Shown in pieces: positions 10,478 through 20,148 of a DNA stretch of 64,000 bases. The stretch's first letter is position 1. Each line of letters opens with the position of its first letter. The notes under the pieces are model-generated. The model saw only the letters and a list, made by a program, of their open reading frames with translations, was not told the DNA's origin and did not search any database. This DNA is from Apostichopus japonicus (lineage: Eukaryota > Echinodermata > Holothuroidea > Aspidochirotida > Stichopodidae). The position numbers were made by a program, and so were the translations under genes. The stretch is from the NCBI RefSeq assembly GCF_037975245.1, contig NC_092581.1, forward strand, positions 20,670,303-20,734,302, written 5' to 3'.

Positions 10478-11670
10478 TTTAAACGAGCAATCAGTCGTTT
10501 AACTTTGTTCTGCGCATCGACGTACTGAGGACAGGTTATAGATGATGCCATGTGATTTGCGCGAGTTCCAGAGTTGCCACGTTTGCAATTAATGCAAGAA
10601 TGTTTATCTGTCTCGTCAAAGGAGATTTTGCATAGCCTGGTTTCGTGGTCATTTGCACAGATGGCACAAAAAGGGGTGGTATTGTTAGAGCATTCTTTAT
10701 GATAGTGCCCAAACAGTTGACATATGCTACATCGCTTGACATGGAATCTATCATAAATTTTGCAGGAGTTCATACCCAAGATGATACGATCACCATGTTT
10801 TTTCATGAAGTCACGAAGTGATGGGGACACATTGAATATGGCTTGAAAGACGGTTTCATCATTTCTCAACTGCTTTGAAACAAGATGAGTAATATGATCT
10901 CCAAGAGTATTGATTTCAAAATATTCTGCCAACCAACGATTTTGTTGAAGTAGAACAGGCAAAGGGTCATCAGCAAAGGACGCAGAAAACCCGACAACTG
11001 CAATAGTTGGCAGCATGGTACCAGCTTTTTTAATTGTTCCAATTTTGGGCAGGTTGTTAGTGATGGCAGTAGATAGTTTGTCACGTGATGAAGCTGAGTC
11101 ACACACAATAATGGTTTCGCCTGATTTGTTTTTGAAAGATTTGCTAATTTGGACATTGCTGTCAACAATAGTTTTCTCAAGTGTGGTGGTGTCAATAGGT
11201 GATTTTGGAATAACCAGTGCGGATTTGCTTACACGAGCCTTCCTTATTTCGACCATTTTCTCCTCATTTGACCAACACTCGCCAATGACAGGGGCAGTCG
11301 GAACGCTAGCATGTATAGATCCTTTGGCTTGTTCAGCTGATTGCTGAGATTGGCCTTTAGATTCGATGAGATTCTTAATTTCATTCAGGTTGAGCTCCAG
11401 GCGATCGACTTTCTTTTCTATATCGCACATTCGCGATTGATCAGGGGAGTTGACACTAGCCTCTTTGTCTGATTTACAAGAGTTACAGATGTAGAAAAAA
11501 TTTGGGTAGAGTTTAGATGCATTGTCCAGCATATTATACAATGATGATGTGCATAGCCTCTTCTTGTCTCCACAATCAAATGCATGCACTGATGATTGGC
11601 AAAGAAAACAACACAATAGGTTTGCCTGCATGCAGTTGCACACTGTGCACTCGGCAATGGAGGTAGACAT
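10474..11670 (-). CDS. LINE ORF1 protein (PHD-like finger and CCHC knuckles)
   Basis: A protein of 398 residues if it starts at the Met of MSTSIAECTVC. The frame is open for 33 more codons upstream, but the conserved part begins here. Residues ~8-65 form a PHD-like zinc finger (CTVCNC, CCFLC, H, C, YICNSC). The middle is a region of unknown fold. The C-terminal ~90 residues carry knuckles: CSICQLFGHYHKEC (CX2CX4HX4C), then CAICANDHETRLC, then CINC with NHMASSITCPQY. ORF1 proteins of this kind bind element RNA and form the ribonucleoprotein with ORF2. The stop codon (10474-10476) lies directly after TTTAAAC; see that entry. Confidence 0.88.
   Translation of the reverse strand: MSTSIAECTVCNCMQANLLCCFLCQSSVHAFDCGDKKRLCTSSLYNMLDNASKLYPNFFYICNSCKSDKEASVNSPDQSRMCDIEKKVDRLELNLNEIKNLIESKGQSQQSAEQAKGSIHASVPTAPVIGECWSNEEKMVEIRKARVSKSALVIPKSPIDTTTLEKTIVDSNVQISKSFKNKSGETIIVCDSASSRDKLSTAITNNLPKIGTIKKAGTMLPTIAVVGFSASFADDPLPVLLQQNRWLAEYFEINTLGDHITHLVSKQLRNDETVFQAIFNVSPSLRDFMKKHGDRIILGMNSCKIYDRFHVKRCSICQLFGHYHKECSNNTTPFCAICANDHETRLCKISFDETDKHSCINCKRGNSGTRANHMASSITCPQYVDAQNKVKRLIARLN
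10477..10483 (-). promoter_or_regulatory. Candidate -1 ribosomal frameshift site TTTAAAC at the ORF1 stop
   Basis: The last sense codons of ORF1 read CGT TTA AAC before the TAA stop, so the heptamer T TTA AAC is in the exact phase of the classical X XXY YYZ slippery sites. A one-base backward slip continues with CTA AAC ATT and enters the open ORF2 frame. That frame has no ATG between its upstream stop and the conserved endonuclease start. I see no strong downstream stem or pseudoknot by eye; UUAGU/ACUAA could pair only weakly. Confidence 0.55.
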
Positions 11671-11940
11671 AGTTAACGTGTGCACCACACCCAGAAATAA
11701 GTTTCGCAGAACTGATGTAAGTATCCAAGACAGCTTAGGCTTGACAGCCCAGAGGCAAAAGGGTATCAAGTCGCCGTAAAGTGGGCGAAAACAATGTCAA
11801 ATTGGTTCAAAGAATACTCACAAGTGGCATATGAATATAATAAAGTCCAACATCCGTGAAATATAAACTCCAATACGTAATTTAAATGAAATAACACAGC
11901 CGTTTCGGAGTAGATCAAATAACGATGTTCACCGTAATAC

Positions 11941-11944
<4 letters not shown>
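11671..11944 (-). other. 5' region of the LINE
   Basis: Sequence upstream of ORF1 that probably includes the 5' UTR of the element. No start-site motif is recognised. It ends at an (AT)n array, so the true 5' end of the element is uncertain. Confidence 0.5.

Positions 11945-12004
<60 letters not shown>
11945..12004. repeat. (AT)n microsatellite
   Basis: Pure TA array ending in GTATATATGTATAT. Confidence 0.95.
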
Positions 12005-12014
<10 letters not shown>

Positions 12015-13903
12015 ATTCAGCAGTAGAGAGCAGAAGCCTAATAGATCAGAACCATATTCATCTTCTGTTGTGTCTTATTTTCCAGCATCCTTGAAACATT
12101 ATATCCTTCCCCTTTGATTTGTTGATGTCATAAAGCTGTATTTATGTTGTGCATTATTTAATTTCAGTATTTAGACTGTATATTCTTCTTGTGTATTTTA
12201 CAGTATCTCAGTGATCTCCATTTTTCTGTTCTTGGTTTTCTTTTCTCTGTACTTTCATATCATATCTATCTCTACCCATAGCCTCCATCTCCACATTTTC
12301 TTTACTTTCTTCCTCCATCCCTTCATCTGTCTTTCACCCTTTCTTCTTTGACCTCTTTCCTCCCATCTGTTTACCCTGTATGTTTTAGTTTGCCGACTCC
12401 CCCCCCCACCCACATATCACCCCCCCAAAAAAAATGTTCACAAGGTTGACAAGTCTCCCCGTGCTAGTCCCAAGCTAAACACCCTTGTTGTGGTGACCGT
12501 TCACTATACTTGCGGATCAAATGGAAAGCCCCGATCCCCCCACCCCTTACTTCCCAGTGTCATGAATCGGCAAATGGAAGATTATTCGGAGTTGTTCGTG
12601 ATGGTTCAATGATCTTATAGTCAGGCATAGGCCTATATGGTTCTCTTTGTCCTACATTGCCGTCGAAGTTTGAAATGAATTAATGGTGCTAGGAACTTCC
12701 GGGCAATGTTTAATTTTCTGTGGCAAGAAAAAAAGGCTCCCCTCCCCCCCCCCCACCAGTGTCCCTCCTGGTTGACTAGAGCCCGTACGCATATATGGTC
12801 ACACAATAGTATAGATAAGTATGATCCATGCAGACAGCTAGTATTTTTTTCCTTCAAATTCAATCCAATTTCAGTTTAAGTTTCGAGTTGTAATACGAGT
12901 CAGTCGTGATGAGGTGCTCCATAGTGGGGCTGGGAAACCCAAGCCCGTTGCCGAGTTTTTGGCATTTCGTTGGGAGCCGTTCGGAACAAGAAGCAGGATA
13001 GTCAATTCTGGAGTACAGTACGCTGGAAAGCAATAAACTGACGTGAATTAGAAAAAAAAATTGTTTTTGCTTTGACGGCCGATGTTCAGCGAGTCACTTT
13101 TCAATGGAATTAACTATAAATTTATTGATCATGTACTTATTCCCCTTTTGCCAATCCTTTCTAAAGAGGGTCTAGCCGCCCCTCATGGCAACGTATTTTC
13201 CTTCCCTTTTCCGTTCAAGTTTCATGATTTTTAAGGACAGGGTTTACGTGCACCGGTTAGGGGGATGGGGTGCAGCTAGGGCAAGTGCTCTGTGATCGCC
13301 TAAAGGGCCCGTTGCCAGGAGTCCAAAAATAATTTAATATACATATTTATCTACATATGGTTTATGACATAAAATGCTTTGAATTTCCCTCCTGATATAT
13401 AACTAAAATTTATATATAAAATACAATGTAAGTTGTGACTGTGTCTATGTATAATTAATACCTAAATTGGCTGAAATACCAATTGTTCACACATGACGGA
13501 CTTGACCATACGTTTGATACCCAATGTTGTAATCACTAATTCAGTAAATTTTTTCACTAATTCGCGTTTGTCTTTTTGTGACACGAGTCAGTGTGTATAA
13601 GACATAAAGTTCACTATTAGTTTCTTGAGCTGTGAAAGAATGTCGACTCGCGACTTCGGTTACAACATTTCAAATACTTTACTCAGGTTAGTACAAGACT
13701 GGCGCATCTGTAAAGGTTTGAAATACGATGTTTTTTTACAGTAAAATAGCATTAGGTTACTGTACTTCTACATGCTAAACTTCTGATATTCGATACAGCA
13801 TATATGCATGCAGAGCTTTCCAAATCAGTGAATTAACTACGAAACCAGGGCATCCGAACAGTTCGGACTTCGACTGCTCCCATGTAGGGCTAAAAGAGTA
13901 AAA
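12005..13903. other. Non-coding, no gene recognised
   Basis: No credible coding region. It includes a pyrimidine-rich stretch (12190-12420), C-tracts at 12398, 12422 and 12745, and otherwise anonymous sequence. Confidence 0.5.
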
Positions 13904-14122
13904 GCAGGGAACTGCTGGAGTAGCAGCTCCCTGGTCAAACTATTACACCTATACTGTACAGCCCACTAGGTGTGAAAAGTTCTGAACGTAAAACAAACCA
14001 CAGAGTTGTTATTATCACACAACACACACAAAAACGCGGCGTAATAATTTACCGCATAAGCTACTACCTATAGCTCCATGATACTATTCTGACCAGGGAG
14101 TTGTTCCATTACAACTCCCTGT
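13904..14122. repeat. Palindromic element with a hairpin at each end
   Basis: The left end folds on itself (CAGGGAACTGCT with AGCAGCTCCCTG) and the right end folds on itself (CAGGGAGTTGT with ACAACTCCCTG). The inner flanks CTCCCTGGTCA and TGACCAGGGAG are reverse complements of each other. The layout resembles a small foldback or MITE-like element. Direct repeats at the borders are not evident. Confidence 0.45.
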
Positions 14123-14138
14123 ACTGACACTGCCACAG

Positions 14139-14359
14139 ACAAGAAACTATGCAGGAATTTCGCCAAGGCCACCGCTTCAGGTAACCAAACCCGTTTATTG
14201 CTTACTAGCCGTAAATACGGGATTGCTAAGATATTACGAGACAACAGCGACGAAGCGGTGGAGGGTAGTATTGATACTATTTTTGAATCGGGTGGTGTGA
14301 AGGACAGAATTTACGAGGAAATTACGAGCGATCCCACCTTTAAACTATCAGTTGTCTGA
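14139..14359 (+). CDS. Possible exon of unknown function
   Basis: The frame is open from 14093 to a TGA at 14357 and has no ATG. An AG at 14137-14138 could act as acceptor. From there it reads DKKLCRNFAKATASGNQTR, then a stretch containing YGIAKILRD and ending PTFKLSVV. Composition looks protein-like, but I do not recognise the family. It could equally be part of a mobile element. Confidence 0.22.
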
Positions 14360-14490
14360 CGATCGCTAAAACGCGTGAAATTCCGAGTTACAACTACCAG
14401 TGTTTCACTAGTCTCAACTAGTATCAACACATATTCCGCTCTGTCCACTGGACATAGAGCACTCTGCGCCAAGATAGACGCCTACCAACC

Positions 14491-14493
<3 letters not shown>

Positions 14494-14562
<69 letters not shown>

Positions 14563-14602
14563 TATAAATATATATATATATATATATATACATATATAGA
14601 CA
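14494..14602. repeat. (AT)n microsatellite
   Basis: TA array in two blocks separated by ACTATAAATA. Confidence 0.9.
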
Positions 14603-14637
14603 TGTCTGATGGCGTGTGTTGGCAAGTTAAGAATACA

Positions 14638-14720
14638 CACAAGAAAAAAAAATGATACTTTCATTCGTTCTAAGTAATAAAGTTGGAAATGAAAGTATCA
14701 TTCTTTTCCATTTTTTTCTT
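14638..14720. repeat. Inverted repeat between two (AT)n arrays
   Basis: AATGATACTTTCATT (14651-14665) and its exact reverse complement (14688-14702) are separated by 22 bp. The outer flanks ACAAGAAAAAA and TTTTTTCTTGT are also complementary, so the whole ~83 bp can form one long hairpin. Confidence 0.75.
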
Positions 14721-15038
<318 letters not shown>

Positions 15039-16073
15039 TACGTGGGTTGAAAGAAGTGTTTTTCTTGTTAATCAAAACCGAAAAATCAAATGGTTAGTTA
15101 CTCATTATAGTACTGATATTTTATGCAAAGATACTATACATTGGGCCTTTCACATGTTATGTAATGTTTCATCTTTCACTGGCACACGTTTGAAATATTT
15201 TGCCTGATTACATCATCTTTTGTGGAGTCCGACTATAGAGACAAATATAATGTTCACGAACATGATAACTGTCATACGGGAGGCATTCGGGGCCAATGTC
15301 CCCCCACCCCCCAATTCGACTATTCCCCCTTTTTTATCAAATTTATTGTTTCGGTAATAGACCCTATGGTGCATCCACACATATTCCACTGCAAACAAAT
15401 GCTCTGCCCTCCAAATTTGACAAGCTGGCTACAGGCCCGCTCTTATCCAATTTCCTGCATTACACCACGTCTACATTTAACGAAAATTATCACCAAGTGT
15501 AGATGAGGAGAAACTGTATAGTTAAATGTACTATTGTCTTACTTTATCGATAGTCTGAGGTCAGCAAGGTTAACACTATAAATAAAGTAGACAATGCGCT
15601 AGAGTATAGCAATGATAAGGCAATGCTTTCAAAGTATCGATGAACGCAGATTTCAGCGTTTGATGCTATAATACGCTGTATATAATAAAGTGAAAATAAA
15701 ACCCGTAACGTAAGCCTACGTCTCTAATTTCGAAAGTTGTAAGCAAACAGTTTTTACACGTACTAACTTTCGATTCCGTACAGTGAGGATGTTTGTGCTA
15801 TAAGCGAATTGCAGAAGACCTCTATGATATGAATTTATGGGGAATCCATGGTTGCATGTGCTATCAATGGTAGTTTTCAGTTTGTGGAAAATCTTGAAGT
15901 TCCGACTCTCCAGCCGCCCCCCGCCCCTTCCATGCACCCATGTACTTCCCCTGTATATTGTATAATCAGGGACTTAAATCCCCGAGGTGGCCCAATGGTG
16001 AGCACTAAGCGGGAAGCCATATTCTCTACCAATTACTGGCTGGAAAACAAGAAGAAAGAAGCAGACAGTATAT
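15039..16073 (+). repeat. ~1-kb dispersed repeat, copy 1
   Basis: Closely matches 23143-24168 over its whole length, including TCATACGGGAGGCATTCGGG, C-rich tracts and the end at AAGAAGCAGACAGTATA. Its first ~185 bp also match 3795-3980. The LTR retrotransposon is inserted at its right end. Confidence 0.88.
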
Positions 16074-16075
16074 GA

Positions 16076-17394
16076 TGTAACGACACGTCAAAGCTCATTG
16101 TTTGTCGTTAGCGTTAACAAGTATTTTCTCCAATCAAATGTTTTAACTTGGGTTGATTCTTTTACATTATTAGACGCTTTACGGGAATTGTTTATTAGAT
16201 AAAATCTTATAAGGGGTGTCACTTGCTTGATTTATGAACAACTGTTAAGGGGAACTCTCTCTTGTTGACCGATTTTGGAGGTCACTGAGTAGGACGTCTA
16301 GTTACGTTCCGGGGGGCCAAAAATGTTAGGTCTGGGTAAATCTTAACCAGCACGCATGTCGTATTTAATCGTGTTTTATTGGTTGATGGTTGTAGACTGG
16401 GCGTGGTTTATGTTTATAATAGGGTTAAGTGTAGGTTCACACGTTATAGGTATAGGAAGTAGTTTCTGTTTAAAAGCAACTGCGGGCTCGGACCAGGTTG
16501 GTGAGATGGATTCCATGCTCGGACCAGGGGCGGTTCCCGGCTCGGAATAGGAGGGGTAGAACGATTCTGACCATGAGTTAGGAGACGAACGAGTCATCTA
16601 TTGGCAAAAACAGTGGTGGAACAGCCCAGGAAGTCGGATCGGACGACGAGTAAAATAACCTAGAAGACCAGGTTCAACACTTCGGTTCGACTGCGCCGCA
16701 GTTCACCAATCCGCCAACTGCGCCGCCGTTCACCAATCCGCCAACCGCGCCGCAGTTCACCAATCCGCCGACTGCGCCGCAGTTCACCAATCCGCCAACT
16801 GCGCCGCCGATCACCAATCCGCGCCGCAGTTCACCAATCCGCCAACTGCGCCGCCGATCACCAATCCGCCAACTGCGCCGCTGTTCACCATTCCGCCGAC
16901 TGCGCCGCTGTTCACCATTCCGCCGACTGCGCCGCTGTTCACCATTCCGCCGACTGCGCCGCTGTTCACCATTCCGCCGACTGCGCCGCTGTTCACCATT
17001 CCGCCGACTGCGCCGCTGTTCACCATTCCGCCGACTGCGCCGCTGTTCACCATTCCGCCAACCGCGCCGCAGTTCATCAATCCGCCAACTGCGCCGCCGT
17101 TCACCATAGCCCAATCTTCAGCGCCGAAGTCTATCGTTCTGCCCTCCGTGTCGAGACCCGCCATTAGTAATGTACTGTGTTGTATTTAACTTCATCGACT
17201 TCTGAGCATGTGTTAAAACTTGGTTTCGTATTTAATAATTGCCTCTGTAATGCACGACCACTGTGCACCATCTTGACATGTATATAGATCGTAAATAAAC
17301 GGGTAAACTTTAATATCTCCTGTCGACAGCCTCATTCCTGTGTTCCCGCATTTCCACTCTTCCTTGCGCTCACCACCGAGGACGGCGCGTTACA
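16076..17394 (+). repeat. 5' LTR
   Basis: Begins TGTAACGACACGTC and ends GGCGCGTTACA. An AATAAA lies at about 17292, roughly 100 bp before the end, suitable as polyadenylation signal. The middle (16690-17105) is a 24-bp minisatellite. Confidence 0.93.
16690..17105 (+). repeat. 24-bp minisatellite inside the 5' LTR
   Basis: About 17 units of the type CCGCCGACTGCGCCGCTGTTCA plus CCAT/CAAT. On the plus strand the unit reads as an 8-residue TAPxFTNP/TAPLFTIP repeat. The frame runs in from GKNSGGTAQEVGSDDE and is broken by a TAA and by a 7-bp deletion near 16820. The same array, with one visible base change, lies in the 3' LTR. Confidence 0.9.
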
Positions 17395-17395
17395 T

Positions 17396-17412
17396 TGGTG
17401 GCAGCGGTGGGA
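17396..17412 (+). other. Candidate primer-binding site
   Basis: TGGTGGCAGCGGTGGGA begins two bases after the 5' LTR. It starts TGG as expected for pairing with the CCA end of a tRNA. The particular tRNA was not identified. Confidence 0.5.
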
Positions 17413-17526
17413 TTCCAGTGCGTTCGTTTTGGTTAGAGCGAAGGAAGATGTCGGACAATCCTCCACTCGTCAACCAGATAGGTCCAGTATCCAAGCTCCA
17501 GCTGACTTTACTGCCCAAGGGCGAGA

Positions 17527-17799
17527 GTGGGGAAGCCCCAGACCATGTGGAGGTATGATGGTAGGCCGAGGGGAGATCCCATCCATCGACCGAATTGGGG
17601 AACTCCTTTGAGCGCCCTTTTACAGAAGTACCAGAAAAAGAGCAGAAATGACGACAGATTGGATAGGTTAAAATCGATCAAATTTTGGAACTGTGGAGGA
17701 ATAGGCCACTTCAGAAGGGATTGCCCTATGCTTAAGAAATACGAGAGCCGACCGGATAACGTAAAGAAGACGGAAAACGAGCAGAAGTCGGATTCGTAG
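17527..17799 (+). pseudogene. gag C-terminal remnant with damaged zinc knuckle
   Basis: A frame of 90 residues ending in a knuckle that reads KFWNCGGIGHFRRDCP. The usual CX2CX4HX4C pattern is present except that the first Cys is Phe (TTT). The remainder of gag upstream is not intact: the region between the primer site and this frame is too short for a full capsid. Confidence 0.65.
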
Positions 17800-17878
17800 G
17801 GCGGAGTCCGACTTTCCGCAAGGGGAGCCCGCAATACCACTTTTTAGGAACAGAGTCCGGTCCGTTGGTACCCGTGGT

Positions 17879-18529
17879 TTGTACGTGAAGGGACAGCTGG
17901 AAGGGGTCGATGTGAATTTCTTAGTCGACACCGGGGCTGAGTTCACTGTTATGCAAACCAAGTTCTTTGAGCAACTGTGCGCGAAGAGGGATATGGCCCT
18001 TGCCGACGTTGCAGAGAATTTGGCGGGAGCGGACGGTAGACCACTGTACAGTATAGGACGTGGTAGATTCCTGGTAAAAGTGGGGAAACTAGAAGCGATG
18101 CATGATATTAGGGTGGCAGATATAGACGCTGATGCACTTCTTGGGTGCGACTTCAAACAGAGATTCGATTGCACGATAGCCGCTGGAAAGGGGGAGATGA
18201 CCATTGGTGGACTACAACAGAGTACCGTTGAGGAAAAGCTTGATAGGTGCAGAGTTGTGTTAGCAAGGACGGTGGTTGTTCCTGCCTTGAGCGAAGGGAT
18301 GGCGACGGCCCGAGTCCCAGGCTGGAAAATGCAAGGAGAATCTGCTGTTGTGGAGTGTAGCAAGAAGTTTCTTGAGAGGCACCCCGTGATGATCGCTAGG
18401 GCCATTGTGGACCCCAATAAGGAAACCATACCTTTACAACTAATGAATCCGACGAGCAGACCCCTAACACTTTACAAAGGCACTACTGTGGGTGAATGTC
18501 TTTCTGTAGAAGAAATAGGCATTAAATAA
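17879..18529 (+). CDS. Retropepsin-type aspartic protease region of pol
   Basis: An open frame of 216 residues. VNFLVDTGAEFTVM (around residue 15) holds the catalytic DTG motif, and DIDADALLGCDF fits the later conserved ALLG region. In active elements this enzyme matures the Gag-Pol precursor. The frame closes with a TAA at 18527. The next recognisable part of pol starts in the same direction at about 18608. Confidence 0.75.
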   Translation: MYVKGQLEGVDVNFLVDTGAEFTVMQTKFFEQLCAKRDMALADVAENLAGADGRPLYSIGRGRFLVKVGKLEAMHDIRVADIDADALLGCDFKQRFDCTIAAGKGEMTIGGLQQSTVEEKLDRCRVVLARTVVVPALSEGMATARVPGWKMQGESAVVECSKKFLERHPVMIARAIVDPNKETIPLQLMNPTSRPLTLYKGTTVGECLSVEEIGIK

Positions 18530-18607
18530 ACAACAGTTGCCCGTCGTACGACCAGGGGGAGAAGCGTTGTAGAATTCACCGAAAAATATGCAACTCTGGA
18601 CAAACAT

Positions 18608-18832
18608 TTGCAGAAGCTAGCAGAGAAGAGCTCTGCCTACCTTGGTGACGCGGAAGCGATATTGGTGAAGAAACTTCCGGCCGATAATGCAGACGTCTTT
18701 GCTTTATGTAAAGGGGACCTTGGGCGCACTGACTTGGTCCAACATGAAATCGACACCGGAACTTCTAGGCCAATTCGACAGGCCCGCGTCGCCTCCCGGT
18801 ATACCGCAAGGAAAAGGCCGAGAAAGAGGTAG
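18608..18832 (+). pseudogene. Start of reverse transcriptase domain, truncated
   Basis: A 74-residue frame with FALCKGDLGRTDLVQHEIDT and RPIRQARVASRY, the stretch that precedes the RT catalytic core in Ty3/gypsy Pol. It frameshifts into a stop at 18830. No YVDD box, RNase H or integrase motif follows. Confidence 0.75.
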
Positions 18833-20148
18833 AAAAAGTTGTACTGGTCCGGAAGAAGCAGATTTTTCATTCCCTAGAAGAACTCAAATAGTTGATTGCG
18901 TAGCTGTACCACGCACCTCTCGGCACTGGAGGAAACCAGCTAAAACTAGATAGACTGTCCCTTTAAGTTACGCACCAGCCAGAAATATAAACATCCCGTA
19001 AAAGATTGGAAAAAGTCCGCAGCGTTGGAGGTCATCGTTGGGTGTGAAGGCTGTAGATGTAAATGTAAATGTTTACAAATACTTTGTTTGTGACGAAAAA
19101 TAGAGGTTGGCCAGAAAGCTTTGCCCTTCATCAACCCCCATTTTTTAATTGATATCTGTCAGCAAGTCACCAGACCGCCACCGAAGTACCACGGCTAGCG
19201 CTAGCAAGGCTGAACTCCTGGAACAAAGACTTCTTATGTCAAGCCCAGACGAAGTTTGACTACCGGAATGCCCCTACCTGCCTAGAATAAATCACTGTTT
19301 TAGGTACTACCAGTTAGTGAATTGTTTTGTCTGAAGGCACAGTATTTTTCATACTTGTTCATTTGCTTTCACAGGAATAGCTTATTTCAAACCCTTAATT
19401 TGCAAATCGCCGGAGAGAAGTTAGACTTAGTATTATTTATCTTACTGTATGTGCTGTATAGTGCATTGAAGAATCAACTTACCAATCGAAACTGTAAAGA
19501 CTACCAACGCCTGCCATGTCGAAAGTATACGACCAAGAATTTAAATAAGCCAGACAGAGGGAGAGGAACGACGCACTAACCTATGATACTACGGAGAACG
19601 GGGCGCTGGAGACGGTGAGCCGCGAGAGACGCGCCGCGAGACGGTGCGCCGCAAGTTAGATTCCGCCAAAGCGACGAAGCTTCGTTCGGACCTTGTTTTT
19701 ATTTCTGTTGGACGATTTTACATGTACTTGCTGATTTTGTTCTATGTATTATGATTGCCTTTGGAAACCACACGTTATCATATATGATTTGAAAGACGGA
19801 AGTTGATCTTTATTCCAACGTTAGTGCTTTAGTTACGTGGTTTGAACTTTAAGTTTCATAATATTTTCACACTTTATCTTGGACACTTTGATTTTTCCTT
19901 GTGTTTGTTATACTGGCACTTTGATTTTTCCTTATGTTTGTTATACTGGACACTTTGATTTTTCCTTATGTTTGTTTAGTTGAGAGAACATCTGTTATAG
20001 GATGGACGCTTCGTATTATTCATGCTTACGACTCTTTTCCAAGTCGTAAGTACTGCGATCAAACGGTATGTGTGTACTATGTTTCATTATTTTCTTTTAA
20101 AAGAGCTAAGCTAAATGCGGGACGCATTTCATTCTCGGGTGGGAAAGA
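18833..20148 (+). other. Non-coding interior of the LTR element
   Basis: No retroelement domain recognised. At 19880-19975 there are three copies of a ~36-bp unit (CACTTTGATTTTTCCTTATG). The last bases before the 3' LTR, GGGTGGGAAAGA, form a plausible polypurine tract. Confidence 0.6.

Larger units (their letters stand above)
7458..11944 (-). mobile_element. Near-complete CR1/L2-type LINE
   Basis: A non-LTR retrotransposon of about 4.5 kb on the minus strand. Its 3' end is an (ATT)n tail at 7458-7496. Upstream of that lie a ~75-bp 3' UTR, ORF2 (endonuclease and reverse transcriptase), ORF1 (zinc fingers) and a 5' region up to the (AT)n at 11945. No flanking target-site duplication could be recognised because both sides are microsatellite. 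Only one clear coding break is visible, near 7805, so this copy is fairly young. The classification rests on the ORF1 zinc fingers, APE endonuclease and the LHWLPV / PRLWNSLP C-terminal motifs. Confidence 0.9.

Noticed and set aside
16674-17164. Minus-strand frames of 146 and 117 codons over the LTR minisatellite (also 20747-21237)
   Set aside because: They are by-products of the 24-bp period, and the plus-strand reading has the better flanking continuity.
17668-18429. Minus-strand frame of 253 codons
   Set aside because: Shadow of the protease frame at 17879-18529, which has clear DTG and ALLG motifs.
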